Below are positions 11,617 through 21,830 of a stretch of 64,000 bases of DNA, one piece after another. Numbering within the stretch: position 1 is the stretch's first letter; every line of letters begins with the position of its first letter. The notes below the pieces were generated by a model, which was not told the DNA's origin, did no database searches, and saw only the letters and a program-made list of their open reading frames with translations. The stretch is taken from NCBI GenBank assembly GCA_024336345.1, contig JANFOG010000004.1:3658001-3722000 (forward strand), in the 5' to 3' direction. This DNA comes from Mariannaea sp. PMI_226. Lineage: Eukaryota; Ascomycota; Sordariomycetes; Hypocreales; Nectriaceae. The translations under genes and the position numbers were made by a program.

Positions 11617-14337
11617 TCAATCTACCACCAAGCCTTCAAGTACCCTCATCGCTTTGCTACCTTCGCTCTCAAATCGGCTCACCATGGCCTCGCACTCGTC
11701 TTTGAGCTTCTTTTCGGCCTCGCCTGCGTTGTATTGAATCCATTCCTCGACTGTCATTGATTTCTCAGGCGAGGTGAGGGTCTTGCCTTGCTTGAGGAAC
11801 CTCTCTTTCGCATTCTCCTTGTCGCCGTTGGTGCGTGGAGAGCCAAGAATCGCGTCAACATCGAGTTCTACCCAGGGTGTCGTGCTTCGAAGCCCTGCCA
11901 TCATATTACGCTTTGAAGGGGAACCACGCATGGGAGTAGCAGCAACTGGCGCTAGCACAACTCGCTTGACACTGGCCTCGGGCCTTGCGGATGGAGGCTG
12001 ATTCTCTGCGTCCGATGATTGGGGAGACTGGGAAGGAGAAATGGCAGCTTGCCGAGCTGAAGTGGCTGGCGAGATGCCTCTTCCAGGCGTAGATGGAGGA
12101 TTCGGGGAGGCATCTTTGCCAGTCGGAGATTGTGAGGGTTCTTCAAAAGAGACCGCGGGTAATTTTGTTGCTGCTTCTTTTGGATCAATTGAGCGTTCCT
12201 CGACTGGGTCTCGGATCCCACCCGACTGTTCTTGCATACTTGCAGCCTCCATTGATAGGCGAGCTTCAATTGATTTCTTAGAGGGCCGACCGCGCCCACG
12301 CTTAGGGGGAGCCTCTAGTTGGCTCTCTGCGACGGGAGAGACCTGGGGAGCCAAAGATGCCTTAGATGGGCGACCGCGCCCACGCTTTGCAGGGGCCTGA
12401 GCAGGCTCAATAGGGGGCTCATCGAGAGGCTCAGTATAGGGTGCAGTCGGTTGTTCAGCTTGGGTCTTGACAACTGGAGCCTGGCCTGTCGATTCCCGAG
12501 GCGCAAGCGACGCTTTTGATGGGCGTCCACGTCCGCGTTTTCCGATACTCTCTCGTGTAGCAGCTGTATTTTTGACCACAGTCTCAGTGCTGGCAAGACT
12601 ATCCTCCTGTACAGGTTCTTCAACCTCGGCTTCGGGCTCAGAGGCAAGATTCTCTTCCTCCACAGGCTCAGGAGTAGGAGCTCTAGTCTTTTTAGTCTTG
12701 GTTGTCTTTGAGGCCTTGCGAGTGCCACCCGCCTTGCGTCCCTTCTTAGGAACATGCAAGTCCTGGGTTTCTGTATCAGGTTCCTCAACCTCCATCTCAG
12801 TCTGGAGTGCCTTCAACTCATCCTCGATTTCTTCGTCTTGCGGCTCCACCGGTGTAGGGTTGAACATGGCATAGTCTTTTGATGATTCTACGGCCTCAAC
12901 TTGGGCTTTAGAGACCCTCCTTTCCTTATATCGTGATCGTTCTGAGTCAGAGTCGACTGTGATTTCTTCATCTTCGCTCAATGGCCTCGCTAGATCAGCC
13001 TCGAGCTGGCGCTCGATTTCGTCATCATCTGGAAAAGTTTCATGAACAGATGCTGTAGAGGTCGCTGATACATCTCGAGCAGATTTGGCCGTCTTCTTCT
13101 TCCCAGCCTTTTTGGGAGCGGACGTTTGGGGCATATCGGCATCATCATGAGAGTCTAGAATCGATGAAGCCATCGTATCAGTGCCGTGCTTTCGAGTTGC
13201 TCGCTTCTTTGAAGCAGGTGCCTGTGAGGCGGTCATGGTCGAGTCATCCATAGCCGTGCTCTCGCGTTTCTTGCCACGGCTAGGTTGTGGGAGAGGGACA
13301 TCCTCCTCAATAATGGCGTCGGTTTCTCCCACAGCTTCCTTCTTCCTTGCCTTTGCCTTCTTCACCTTAGAAGCAGCCGTCTTGCGTACCTTGCCTTTTT
13401 TCCCGACTTGTGTCATATTAGAGCCAGTGGTTAATACGCTGTCTTCGGGGTTCGCTATCGAGTCCATTACAGAAGGTACTTCGGATGCAATCGTAGCAAC
13501 GGATTGGTCAGAGATTCGCGATGCCTTGGAAGCACGGCTTGCCTTGGCTCGACCTGTCTTCTTGGACCCTTGGGTTTGCTCAAGGAGAATAAAAAAGGGA
13601 CAATCAGGAGAACGACTGTAGTGTTCATCACTGCGATGTGTAAGCCGCAACCACTTTGAAGGAGAATAAACAGTACAACTTACAGAGGCTTATCGCTGGG
13701 TTCCCAGCCATCTAGGGCAAGTTGACAATATACACAGGTGGCCATATCGTCAGAATCTGAAGTAGGAGTGTATTTCCAACCAGCGTCAACCAACTATTGG
13801 AGGTCAGCTGGGTAGTCCTGTAGTGCATGGTACAGATACCTACCTGTTTGGTCTTGCATTTCCAACCTTTCTTTGAGTCATGCGGCCATCGTCCTGCAAA
13901 AGTCGCCTTGCGGGCCTCTCTCATGTAAGGCTGGCCAGGATCTTCCCTTGCATAGTCTCCTAGCTCGGATTCGATCGCTGCAACAATAGCCCAGCCACAT
14001 TCTGAAGCGTGCTTGAGGTGTTCGAGCAGAGGGTCATCGCCTTCTTCCCAGCCATCAAGGCCTTTGTGACAGAGGAAGCAGGTAACATTGTCGGGACTGG
14101 CGATGCTGGGATTGAAGAAGAAACCGGCGCGTGCAAGCTAAGAAATAGATTAGTATATTGAAGAGCGATTCGGTAGATATATAAGCATACACTCGCGGGC
14201 GCAATGGTCTCATGTGGCCAGTTCAGGTTCTTGCTTCGACCATTGGCGTTTGAGGCTCTCTTCTTGACGCCTTTGTGAAATGAGGCTATACGACTCTCGT
14301 ACGTAATGTACTGATCTGTGATTTCTTCGAGGGACAT
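11617..14337 (-). CDS. bir1: Bir1/survivin-type BIR-domain protein (chromosomal passenger complex)
   Basis: Exons on minus: 14337-14191, 14137-13844, 13793-13684 and 13630-11617; 854 aa. Two BIR zinc modules are complete after splicing: C69, C72, H89, C96 and C167, C170, H187, C194, each with the CxxC-x16-H-x6-C spacing and the 'LDGWE' core. The second is interrupted by the last intron (SDKPL|DEHYSRSPDC). The middle is an acidic and Lys-rich disordered region. Three near-identical KRGRGRPSK motifs at about residues 490-590 resemble AT-hooks. The C-terminus has a helical, charged segment (TVEEWIQYNAGEAEKKLKDE) that would suit INCENP binding. In yeasts Bir1 recruits the Aurora kinase complex to centromeres; by homology this protein acts in chromosome segregation rather than as an apoptosis inhibitor. 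An in-frame ATG 14 codons upstream (14379) is possible; the MSLEE start is preferred because the BIR begins immediately after. Confidence 0.92.
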
Positions 14338-15100
14338 AGTGGTGATGGTGGTGGTAATGACTGCACGCGTGCAATCCACAGGTATCTGATATTGAATTGT
14401 TCTTTTTTGGTTTTCAGTCGCGATTCGCGATGGAGCGACGGAATGGGAGCAGGCGCGAGACGCGGTAGCCGTGGTATATGTCAGAGAGGATGTATAGTCA
14501 TTTCAATCGTAGGTATTCGTGTGACACATGGGCGTCTTGTCGTGCCAATCGTGCGCCCAGAGTATTGCCTAGGGCGAGCCTTTACAAAGGAGAATTGATC
14601 TTGGGAAACGCTTGTGAATACGACACGCCCTGAAGCTGGAGCTGGAATCTCGACACTACGTATCTCTTCTGTGTGGGTCCAGTCAGGGCGCGTTTGTTTA
14701 CTTTCTGGGGGAAAGTGGAGCAGCCCGTGTTTGCCAGGCAAGATTCCAAGCTCTGTTTGTGGCTCGTCGCTATTTGGAACTGCTTACATCATCATCCCAG
14801 TCACTTCAGCGCACTGAGGTTGGTAACCAAGAGGCATTCTATGATTAGAACAGGCATTGACTGTGAAATTTCTGGTTTACTTGGTCAAGTGTCTGGTTTA
14901 GCACTGATTGCAATAATGAGATCTATAAGAATTCAACCGGGTGTCTCTTCTTCTAGTGGCTAGTTGCCTTGGATCCAAGAGCTCTCCGTCTCGGGGCTTT
15001 CTTCAATCCCGTCTCTTCTATTCATCCGAGAAGCATTCATTACATCACATTCAGGGCTACCATCCCAAGAATACGTGAATTTCCTATTCAAATTCGATCC
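14338..15100. other. Intergenic region between bir1 promoter and CoA-binding gene 3' end
   Basis: Contains the promoter and leader of the minus-strand bir1 gene on its left and the 3' untranslated region of the minus-strand CoA-binding gene on its right. Frames of 60-90 codons on both strands show no domain. No repeat or RNA gene seen. Confidence 0.5.
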
Positions 15101-15626
15101 TCATAACTTTCCAGCACTCCTCAGTCCACGCTCGCCATCAACCAGGACGCACCATCCTTCATGGCCACGGCCACCATCTCCAGCAACGACAGCTTCAAAA
15201 GCCGGCTCCTCACTGGCAAACTTGAGAATCTCATCGTCAAAGGACCCTGGTTGCAGCCAGATAGATGGGATACCCAACTTCTTGGCTTCCTGCAGCACTT
15301 TCAAAGTCACGCTTGGTGGTGTAATGACCGACAGCGAAGTCTGCATGGGGTTGGATAGTGCACCTACGTCAGGGATAGCAGGATGATCCTGACCTAGTGC
15401 ATTGATGGTTTTCGACACCGGGTTAATAGGGGTTACTGGCAGTTCATGAGCCAGATACCAAGCGAAGACTGTATAAACCATGTTAGGTGAAGTGAGCCCC
15501 AATACGAGTTATGAGTAGGATCCGACCTCGGTGTCCGAATTTTGCGGGATTCGAGCTGGCTCCAACGACAGCGAACGCCGACGAAGAGAAAAACTTGCGC
15601 ACTGTAGCCTCGGTGGTCATCTTCAT
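15101..15626 (-). CDS. CoA-binding-domain protein (YccU-like)
   Basis: Two exons, 15626-15527 and 15468-15101, encode 155 aa starting MKMTTEATVRKFFSS; a second ATG two codons on is equally usable. The Rossmann fold is clear: AFAVVGASSNPAKFGHRVF, then ELPVTPINPVS, LSVITPPSVTLKVLQEA, and GIPSIWLQPGSFDDE. The intron falls between GHR and VFAWY. This single-domain CoA_binding family (succinyl-CoA-ligase-alpha-like N-terminal fold, as in bacterial YccU) is about 140-160 aa in fungi, so the protein is full length. It presumably binds CoA or a nucleotide; no enzymatic reaction is established that I could assign. It shares a 290-bp divergent promoter with the methyltransferase gene. Confidence 0.88.
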
Positions 15627-15916
15627 AAAGCCGAGAAGGCAAAGCTTTAGTCAAGTGAAATTGTTTTTTTTTTTTGGATCACTGCAGTGTTTGTCGTAAG
15701 AAATGTTACTGGAAAGGGCCCGATAGCATAGGAGGCTATGTAATTGCGGGGTTTCGAAGAACGCCCTTTGTGCCGAGAATGCCGTCTTTTTGATGGGTAC
15801 TAAAGAGCTGGCGAAGTTTAAAAGACCTCATGAGAGACAACCATGGCAATTGATTTTTTGTTATTTCAAAGAGACAAAAACGCTGGAAAATCACGGGATT
15901 TTTGCACAAATCAACG
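15627..15916. promoter_or_regulatory. Divergent promoter: CoA-binding protein / methyltransferase
   Basis: A 290-bp gap separates the two start codons. It includes a T run (about 15663-15676) and otherwise unremarkable A/T-rich sequence. The open frame of the methyltransferase extends backwards through part of it, but this extension is not expected to be coding because a better spliced start exists. Confidence 0.5.
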
Positions 15917-16920
15917 ATGTCTGTATTTGGGTCAGTAATAGGCTTCCTATGTCCCTGATGAGAAAAGATGCAAAACAGCAAGACGGCCGGATCAAGACAC
16001 TAACTACGGAATACTGCATTAGAAGGGTCACATTTTCAGCGGCTGGGTACGCCGCCGCCCGTCCAACGTATCCTGTAAGTCTGATCAAGACTGTACTTGG
16101 ATATGGCGACCAAACCAGGTCCAATGGGACGGTCCTCGATTTAGGTTGTGGACACGGAGTCGCTGTCAAGGAATTGGCTCCGCATTTTACAAATGCTATT
16201 GCGATCGATCCTAGTGCTGGTATGATTGAGCAGGCTTCTCAGTCTACCAAGGGTTCAAACATCACGTTTCGTCAAGGAAACGCGGAAGATCTATCTTTCC
16301 TCTCTGACAACTCTGTTGATCTTGTTGTTTCGGCTCAAGCTGCACACTGGTTCAACTACGCCAAAGTATGGCCGGAGTTGGCGAGGGTTGTCAAGCCTGG
16401 TGGTACATTGTCCTTTTGGGGATATAAGGACAATATCATTGTCGACCGTCCTCGTGCAAACAAAGTGTTTGACAAGTTTTGTTATGGAGATGCCGATGTC
16501 CTACCAGGGCTGGAGGGCATGAATCAGTACTGGGAACGACCGGGCAGGGACATTCTTCGCGACTTGATGAAAGACGTACAAATCCCGGAATCAAGCTGGA
16601 CCAATGTGAAGCGTATTCTATACGATGTTGATAAAGATACTACCGATGTTGCCGGCCCAGAGACAGCTTGGATGAGAAAAGACCTCAACCTGGGGGAGTT
16701 TGCGGCATATGTACGGACTTTCAGCGCCTACCGTGGATGGATGGACGCCCACCCAGAGAAGAAGAGTCGGGAGCAGGGTGGGGATGGAGACATTGTCGAT
16801 CTAATGTTCGACCAGATTCTTGAGGTAGAGCCGGAGTGGAAAGCGCTTGGCGACCGATGGCAAGATGTACAAGTTGAAACGGTTTGGGGAACATACATCT
16901 TGCAAGCTCAAAGACACTAG
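15917..16920 (+). CDS. Class I SAM-dependent methyltransferase (Tmt1/Crg1-like family)
   Basis: Proposed model: a 14-nt first exon 15917-15930 (MSVFG) and second exon 16023-16920, giving 303 aa. The intron ends in a textbook CACTAAC branch site followed 18 nt later by TAG, and the phase matches, giving MSVFGRVTFSAAGYAAARPTYP; many fungal members of this family start 'M..F.K.TFS...YAA.RPSYP'. Motif I is VLDLGCGHGVAVKELAP, the acidic loop AIAIDPSAGMI, then FRQGNAEDLSF and the post-I region SAQAAHWFNYAKVWPELARV. The C-terminal half (FSAYRGWMDAHPEKK, VETVWGTYIL) is also typical. The yeast relatives methylate trans-aconitate or small toxic electrophiles; the substrate here is unknown. If the intron model is wrong, a start at 15956 or 15790 in the continuous frame would be the alternative. 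Confidence 0.85.
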
Positions 16921-17957
16921 CAACTGGCAAGGCATGATTGTGTTGAGACAGGGATTGGTGCGATGTAAGAAACCTCTGGGGTTTCTTGTGAGGCATTGAA
17001 TTATAGTCAATGCCCTTGAATATGGGCTGAGTTTACTTTGTTTCGAGAATTATCTAAATAGATCAAGTATTTGAATTAAAAAATTTCACCGAAGTTGCCA
17101 TTATTGACAAATTATCAGGATGCACTGCGCACCCTGAGAGAGATTAATACGGACCTTACGAGCAATTCCTCTCCTCAGCTCTACCCACGATGCTCCACAG
17201 CCTACCTATACAGAGCTGATTAGTGGGAAGCGGCGCGAGGTGGTCTCGTTCCTCAACGCTGTGGACGGACCGAGGCGCCAATGCCGTGATGATTTGGCGG
17301 TCAAGGCGGCTTTGGGCCGACCCGAATTATGAAAGCTCGCCTTAGCAGCTTGGCAAGTAAACAGGAGAGAAATTTGTGCACTTTTATCCGTGAGATAATG
17401 CATTATGGATAGCGTCACTCCATCGATTGGCTAGGCGGTGACACGGTTGCCCCGTCAGGGACTGAGAGGCCAGGGGTCGTAGAACCGGCCATGACATGCA
17501 CACAGACGAATGCATCTTTCTCTTCTTTTTTTTCTCTAACCTGTCTCCTCTCTCAATCCACTTCCAACACTTGTCTCCTCATCGTCAACCTCAACTCATT
17601 CCTGTCCTTGCCTGCAAGTTCGACATCCGCCCTTACGGTACCCTCTATTCGCCTGCACTTGTTGTCCTCAGCCGATCAGCGACTCCCCCCTCAAACCCAA
17701 AATGGTGAGTTGCCCCGGCACCAGCCGTAAACAAACTGCCCCGCGAGCGCATCTGAGGCTTCTGATTCGACGGCTGCCCACCAACCCAACTGCTAAGAGC
17801 ACTGGTTTTCTTGCATCATTGTTTGCGTTGCGACACTTGCGTTCCTTTTTCACACTGTCAACAAGCTCGACTTTCATCCCGTATTACGGCCACGTCTTCA
17901 GAACTGCACTCTTTTCGCTGCGCTCGCGAGGCTTTTTGTTCGCTCCAATTCGCAATC
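16921..17957. other. Intergenic region and myosin light chain leader
   Basis: The left third is AT-rich and likely holds the methyltransferase 3' end. From 17490 the plus strand is strongly pyrimidine-rich, consistent with a transcribed leader. An ATG directly followed by a consensus donor (ATG|GTGAGT at 17702-17710) suggests a leader intron, or a one-codon first exon, of the downstream light-chain gene. Confidence 0.5.
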
Positions 17958-18539
17958 ATGTCTAACCACAACGATTCCCAGGCTTCTACCAACTACAAGG
18001 AGGCTTTTGCCCTGTTCGACAAGCGCGGTAACGGCCGTGTTGCTATCGACAGCCTCGGCGACCTTCTCCGCGCCTGTGGTCAGAACCCCACCCTTTCCGA
18101 AATCCAAGATCTCGAGAAGAGCGTCGGCAATGATTGTGAGTAGCCTAGTTGACAGCAGGTGGCTTTTCATTTTGATTTTGTGACTAACGTATGTGGCTGC
18201 TAAGTCGATTTCGAGACCTTCCAGCGAATCCTGAACCGCCCAGGCGGTTTCCGCGACCCTGGCGAGCCTGAGGAGTACTGCCGTGGCTTCCAAGTGTTTG
18301 ATAAGGACATGACGGGATTTATTGGAGTTGGACAGCTCAAGTACATTCTTACCAACTTGGGTGAGAAGATGACTGAGGAAGAGGTCGACGAGCTCCTCAA
18401 GGCCGTCGACACCAGCTCTGGCCAGGTCAACTACACTGGTATGTGTCCCGTATCTATGTTGGATACAGCGAACATATTTGAACATGATACTGACAAAAAA
18501 TACCATTCAGATCTCGTCCGAACCATCCTCGCCAACTGA
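17958..18539 (+). CDS. cdc4: Essential myosin light chain, Cdc4/Mlc1 type (EF-hand protein)
   Basis: Exons 17958-18135, 18205-18438 and 18511-18539 encode 146 aa from MSNHNDSQ to VRTILAN. EF-hand-like modules include FALFDKRGNGRV, FQVFDKDMTGFIGVGQLKYI and the C-terminal VDTSSGQVNYTDLV; loop residues are partly degenerate, as in myosin light chains rather than calmodulin. The intron positions and the phrase LRACGQNPTLSEI fit the essential light chain that binds the IQ motifs of type II and V myosins, working in the cytokinetic ring and septum formation. An alternative N-terminus exists: ATG at 17702 followed immediately by a GTGAGT donor, with an acceptor CGCGAG at 17930, would add MAFCSLQFAI in frame before MSNHND. 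I prefer the simpler start because the fungal family normally begins close to the first EF-hand. Confidence 0.92.
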
Positions 18540-19583
18540 GCGGCTTGGGTTTCTGGTAAACTCCTGATGATACACCTACGAGGATGGGACGGCGTTGATT
18601 ATGTGTTTGATTATGAACAGGGATTGATTGGTTACAGGGTAATGGAGCATGACAATTGCTTGCCATGCATTCGCATGGCCGTTTAGTATGTATTTCTGGT
18701 AGATAATTTAAGAAGGCGAGCATGAGTCAAACATGGCTCAAATTTGTATCTCCCCTGGACCAGAATCGCATGCGCGGTGTGTTTTTATCTAATAATGTAA
18801 ACTTCCTATGTTGACTCTGACGTTTTCATTGCTAATCCAGAGGTGTCCCTCTGAAGGCTTAAGTTACATGAGGGCGGGGTGAACGTGAGCTGCCTGGCTC
18901 TTACGCCAAGTTTGGCCAGCTGACACTTCAATGGGTGGCAGGGGGCTCGGAGGGCGCCTGAGTTGGGGGACAATGGAAACGCCACAACTTGAGCCCATTG
19001 AAGGGCATGCATTCGCATGATATTGTCGTTGATGTTTGTGAACCATCAGGATCTGTGCAATCCATGTTTGTCTCCAACCGTTCATTGATAAAATGGCGTA
19101 AGGCGCCCAGTCCATTATTCATGATGGTTTGAGATGTCATGGTTGCCCCACGTTTCCTTTAGTGGGAGCGGCACATGCACGCCTCCAGCTCTCCCGAGCT
19201 ACAGCTTCCTCCCTGTCCCCCGTCCTCCTGCATCACCAAAGTCGCTTCGTGACGCCAACAAATCCCAGTCCACCTGATTCCTTATTCACCGTCTCAAACT
19301 CAAGCTGCCCCCTTACTATTTCCCCTCTTTTCTCATTGTTTTCTGCCCCCCCTTCCCCTCCTTGCTGCCTGCTCCTCATTGCTCTAGCCCTTCGGGTCGT
19401 ACAGCTAAGCTGGCTCGACCGTCATTTTTCAAACGGTTCTTCATCCTTTCCCTCTTCGTTCTTGTCCTCGCCGCCAGTCTGGCTTCCTCACGGGCTTTCT
19501 CTCGCCTTGGATCTCTAGTCCACCACTTTAGATTTCAGGCAATACGAACTCCCAATTCACGACGTACTGTCACAACCAGCACC
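18540..19583. other. Intergenic region and leader of the M3 peptidase gene
   Basis: The first 250 bases look like the 3' untranslated region of the light-chain gene. From about 19130 the plus strand is C/T-rich and open in the peptidase frame from 19362, so an N-terminally extended form is possible (see findings). No other gene seen. Confidence 0.5.
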
Positions 19584-21830
19584 ATGGTTTCCGACCGATA
19601 CCGCAACCCTCCCCAGGCACCGCCATTGTTCACCCATACTCCCGAGTCGATTGCTGCCGACACCAAGAAAATTTGTGATGCTACTAAGCATGCTTTGGAT
19701 TCCGTTGTTGCCAATGTGACCGAGGAAAAAGCTTCCTTCGCCGGCGTCCTGGAACCTATTCTCTTAGATGAGAACTTGGCTGCAACCGAGCGACGCATTC
19801 TGACTTTCTACCATCATGTCTCGACCGACAAGGCTTTGAGAGATGCCTCTACCGAGTCGGAAAAGGTTTTCAATGACTTCGGAATAGAGTGCAACATGCG
19901 AGAGGACGTCTTCAAAGTTGTTGACGCTGCATTTGCTCAGCGTGAATCGGAAGGCTTGGACAAGGAGCGCTCGCATGTTTTGGAGAAGGAGCGCCAGAAG
20001 TATATTCGGAATGGCCTCCGCTTGCCCGCCGGTCCTAAGCGTGACCGCTTCAAGGAGATCTCGAAGCGACTCAGTGAGCTGGAGATTCAAGGCCAGACCA
20101 ACCTCAATGAAGAAAAGGGATCGATCTGGTTCACACCGGAAGAACTCAAGGGTGTCCCTGCCGATGACATTGATATTGATACCCTAGAGAAGGGAACTGG
20201 TGAGAATGAGGGCAAAGTAAAGCTTTCTTTCAAGTACAACCACTACTTCCCCCTCATCAAACATGCTATCAATGCCGAAACACGACGAAAGTATACCATC
20301 GCGGAATCCAACAAGGTACGTAGGAAAAACATCCAAATGAGATAGTCGAAGGTGTGACTAATATCCACCGAAGGTCAACATCAACGTTCCAATTTTCCAA
20401 GAAATCATCACCCTACGAGACGAAGCTGCTCGACTCCTCGGATATCCTAACCATGCTGCCCTTCGAATTGAGGAGAAGATGGCAAAGACACCCGAGGCAG
20501 TACTTAACTTTTTGGGTGACCTCCGCACCCGACTTGCTGCGGGAGGCAAGTCTGAAATCAATGCTCTTAAGGAGTACAAGAAGAAGGACTACGCTGAACG
20601 CGGTCTTGACTTTGATGATAGCTTCTACATGTGGGACGCATCCTTCTACTCTAGAATCCAGAAGGAGAAGGAGTATAGCGTCGATGAGACAGCCATCTCT
20701 CAGTATTTCCCTGTCGGTCCTACCTTTGCCGGCATGCTCAAGATTTTTGAGGAGATTTTTGGGTTCGTCTTTGTAGAGTTGAAGGAGGACGAACGTGCTA
20801 GATTGAGCCCTACCGGAAAGGCCGAGGATATTATCTGGCATGAAGATGTCTTGGTCTACAGTGTCTGGGATGATGAAGCCTCTGGTGGCGCTTTCTGCGG
20901 CTACCTTTACCTTGATCTTCATCCCCGTGATAACAAGTATGGTCACAACGCCAACTTTAACCTAGAGCCAGGTTATGTCGACAAGGATGGTAAGAAGCAC
21001 TACCCAGTTACGGCTCTTGTGTGTAACTTTAGCAAGCCTTCGCCCAAGAAGCCTTCTCTCCTCAAGCACCATGAAGTCGTGACTTTGTTCCATGAACTTG
21101 GTCACGGTATTCATGATTTGGCTGGACGAACTCGTTACAGCTACTTCCATGGCACGTCCACTGTGCTGGACTTTGTCGAAGCACCTTCTCAGATGCTTGA
21201 GAACTGGTGCTGGACCCCCAGTGTGCTCAAGTCTTTGTCTAAGCACTGGGAAACCAATGAACAGATTCCTGATGATCTCATTGAGAAGTTAATCTCGACC
21301 AAGCGCCTTAACTCGGCCATTGGAGCCCTTGGACAGCTTGTCATTGGCACGTTTGACATGACCATCCATACACCCGAGTCCCACGAGGCTGTCAAGGAAC
21401 TGAACGCTGGTCGTCTCTGGAATACTCTGCGACATGATATTGCCGGAACCAAGGGTCCGGAAGATCTCGGCGAGGGCCTGTAAGTAACCCACATTTGCAC
21501 TCTTTTTGAGACTATGGAAAGATCAAGGAAATGATATACTGACACATATACAGGGAATGGGGTAACCGCCATGCTGGCATTGGCCACTTCATTGGAGGCT
21601 ATGATGCCGGATATTACGGCTACCTGTACTCAGAGGTCTTCTCCCTCGACATGTTCCATTCGTTTTTCGCGAAGAACCCAATGGACGGCAAGGAAGGTCG
21701 TAGATACCGACACACCGTTTTGGAGAGAGGGGGTAGTATCGACGAAATGGACTTCCTGAAGGAATTCTTGGGTAGAGAGCCTAGTTCAGAAGCGTTCTAT
21801 AAGGAACTTGGTCTTTCTTCTTCGGCATAG
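19584..21830 (+). CDS. PRD1: M3-family metallopeptidase, saccharolysin (Prd1)/thimet oligopeptidase type
   Basis: Exons 19584-20315, 20374-21479 and 21554-21830 encode 704 aa, close to the roughly 710 aa of yeast saccharolysin. The zinc site is intact: H484-E485-L-G-H488 in TLFHELGHGIHDL, and the third ligand E513 in DFVEAPSQMLENW, 29 residues downstream as in thimet oligopeptidase. Substrate-loop motifs YFHGTSTVLDF and the C-terminal HAGIGHFIGGYDAGYYGYLYSE region are present. The enzyme cleaves short peptides in the cytosol and/or mitochondrial intermembrane space and takes part in clearing peptides such as degraded presequences. Exon joins restore the frame exactly (AESNK|VNINVP and GEGL|EWGNRH). 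The ATG at 19584 is favoured by length, but the frame is open up to an ATG at 19362, which adds 74 residues including a hydrophobic stretch and a basic, Ser/Arg-rich tail. Confidence 0.95.

Noticed and set aside
12315..13621. Plus- and minus-strand alternate frames inside bir1
   Set aside because: Shadows of the Lys/Arg/Ser-rich bir1 coding exon.
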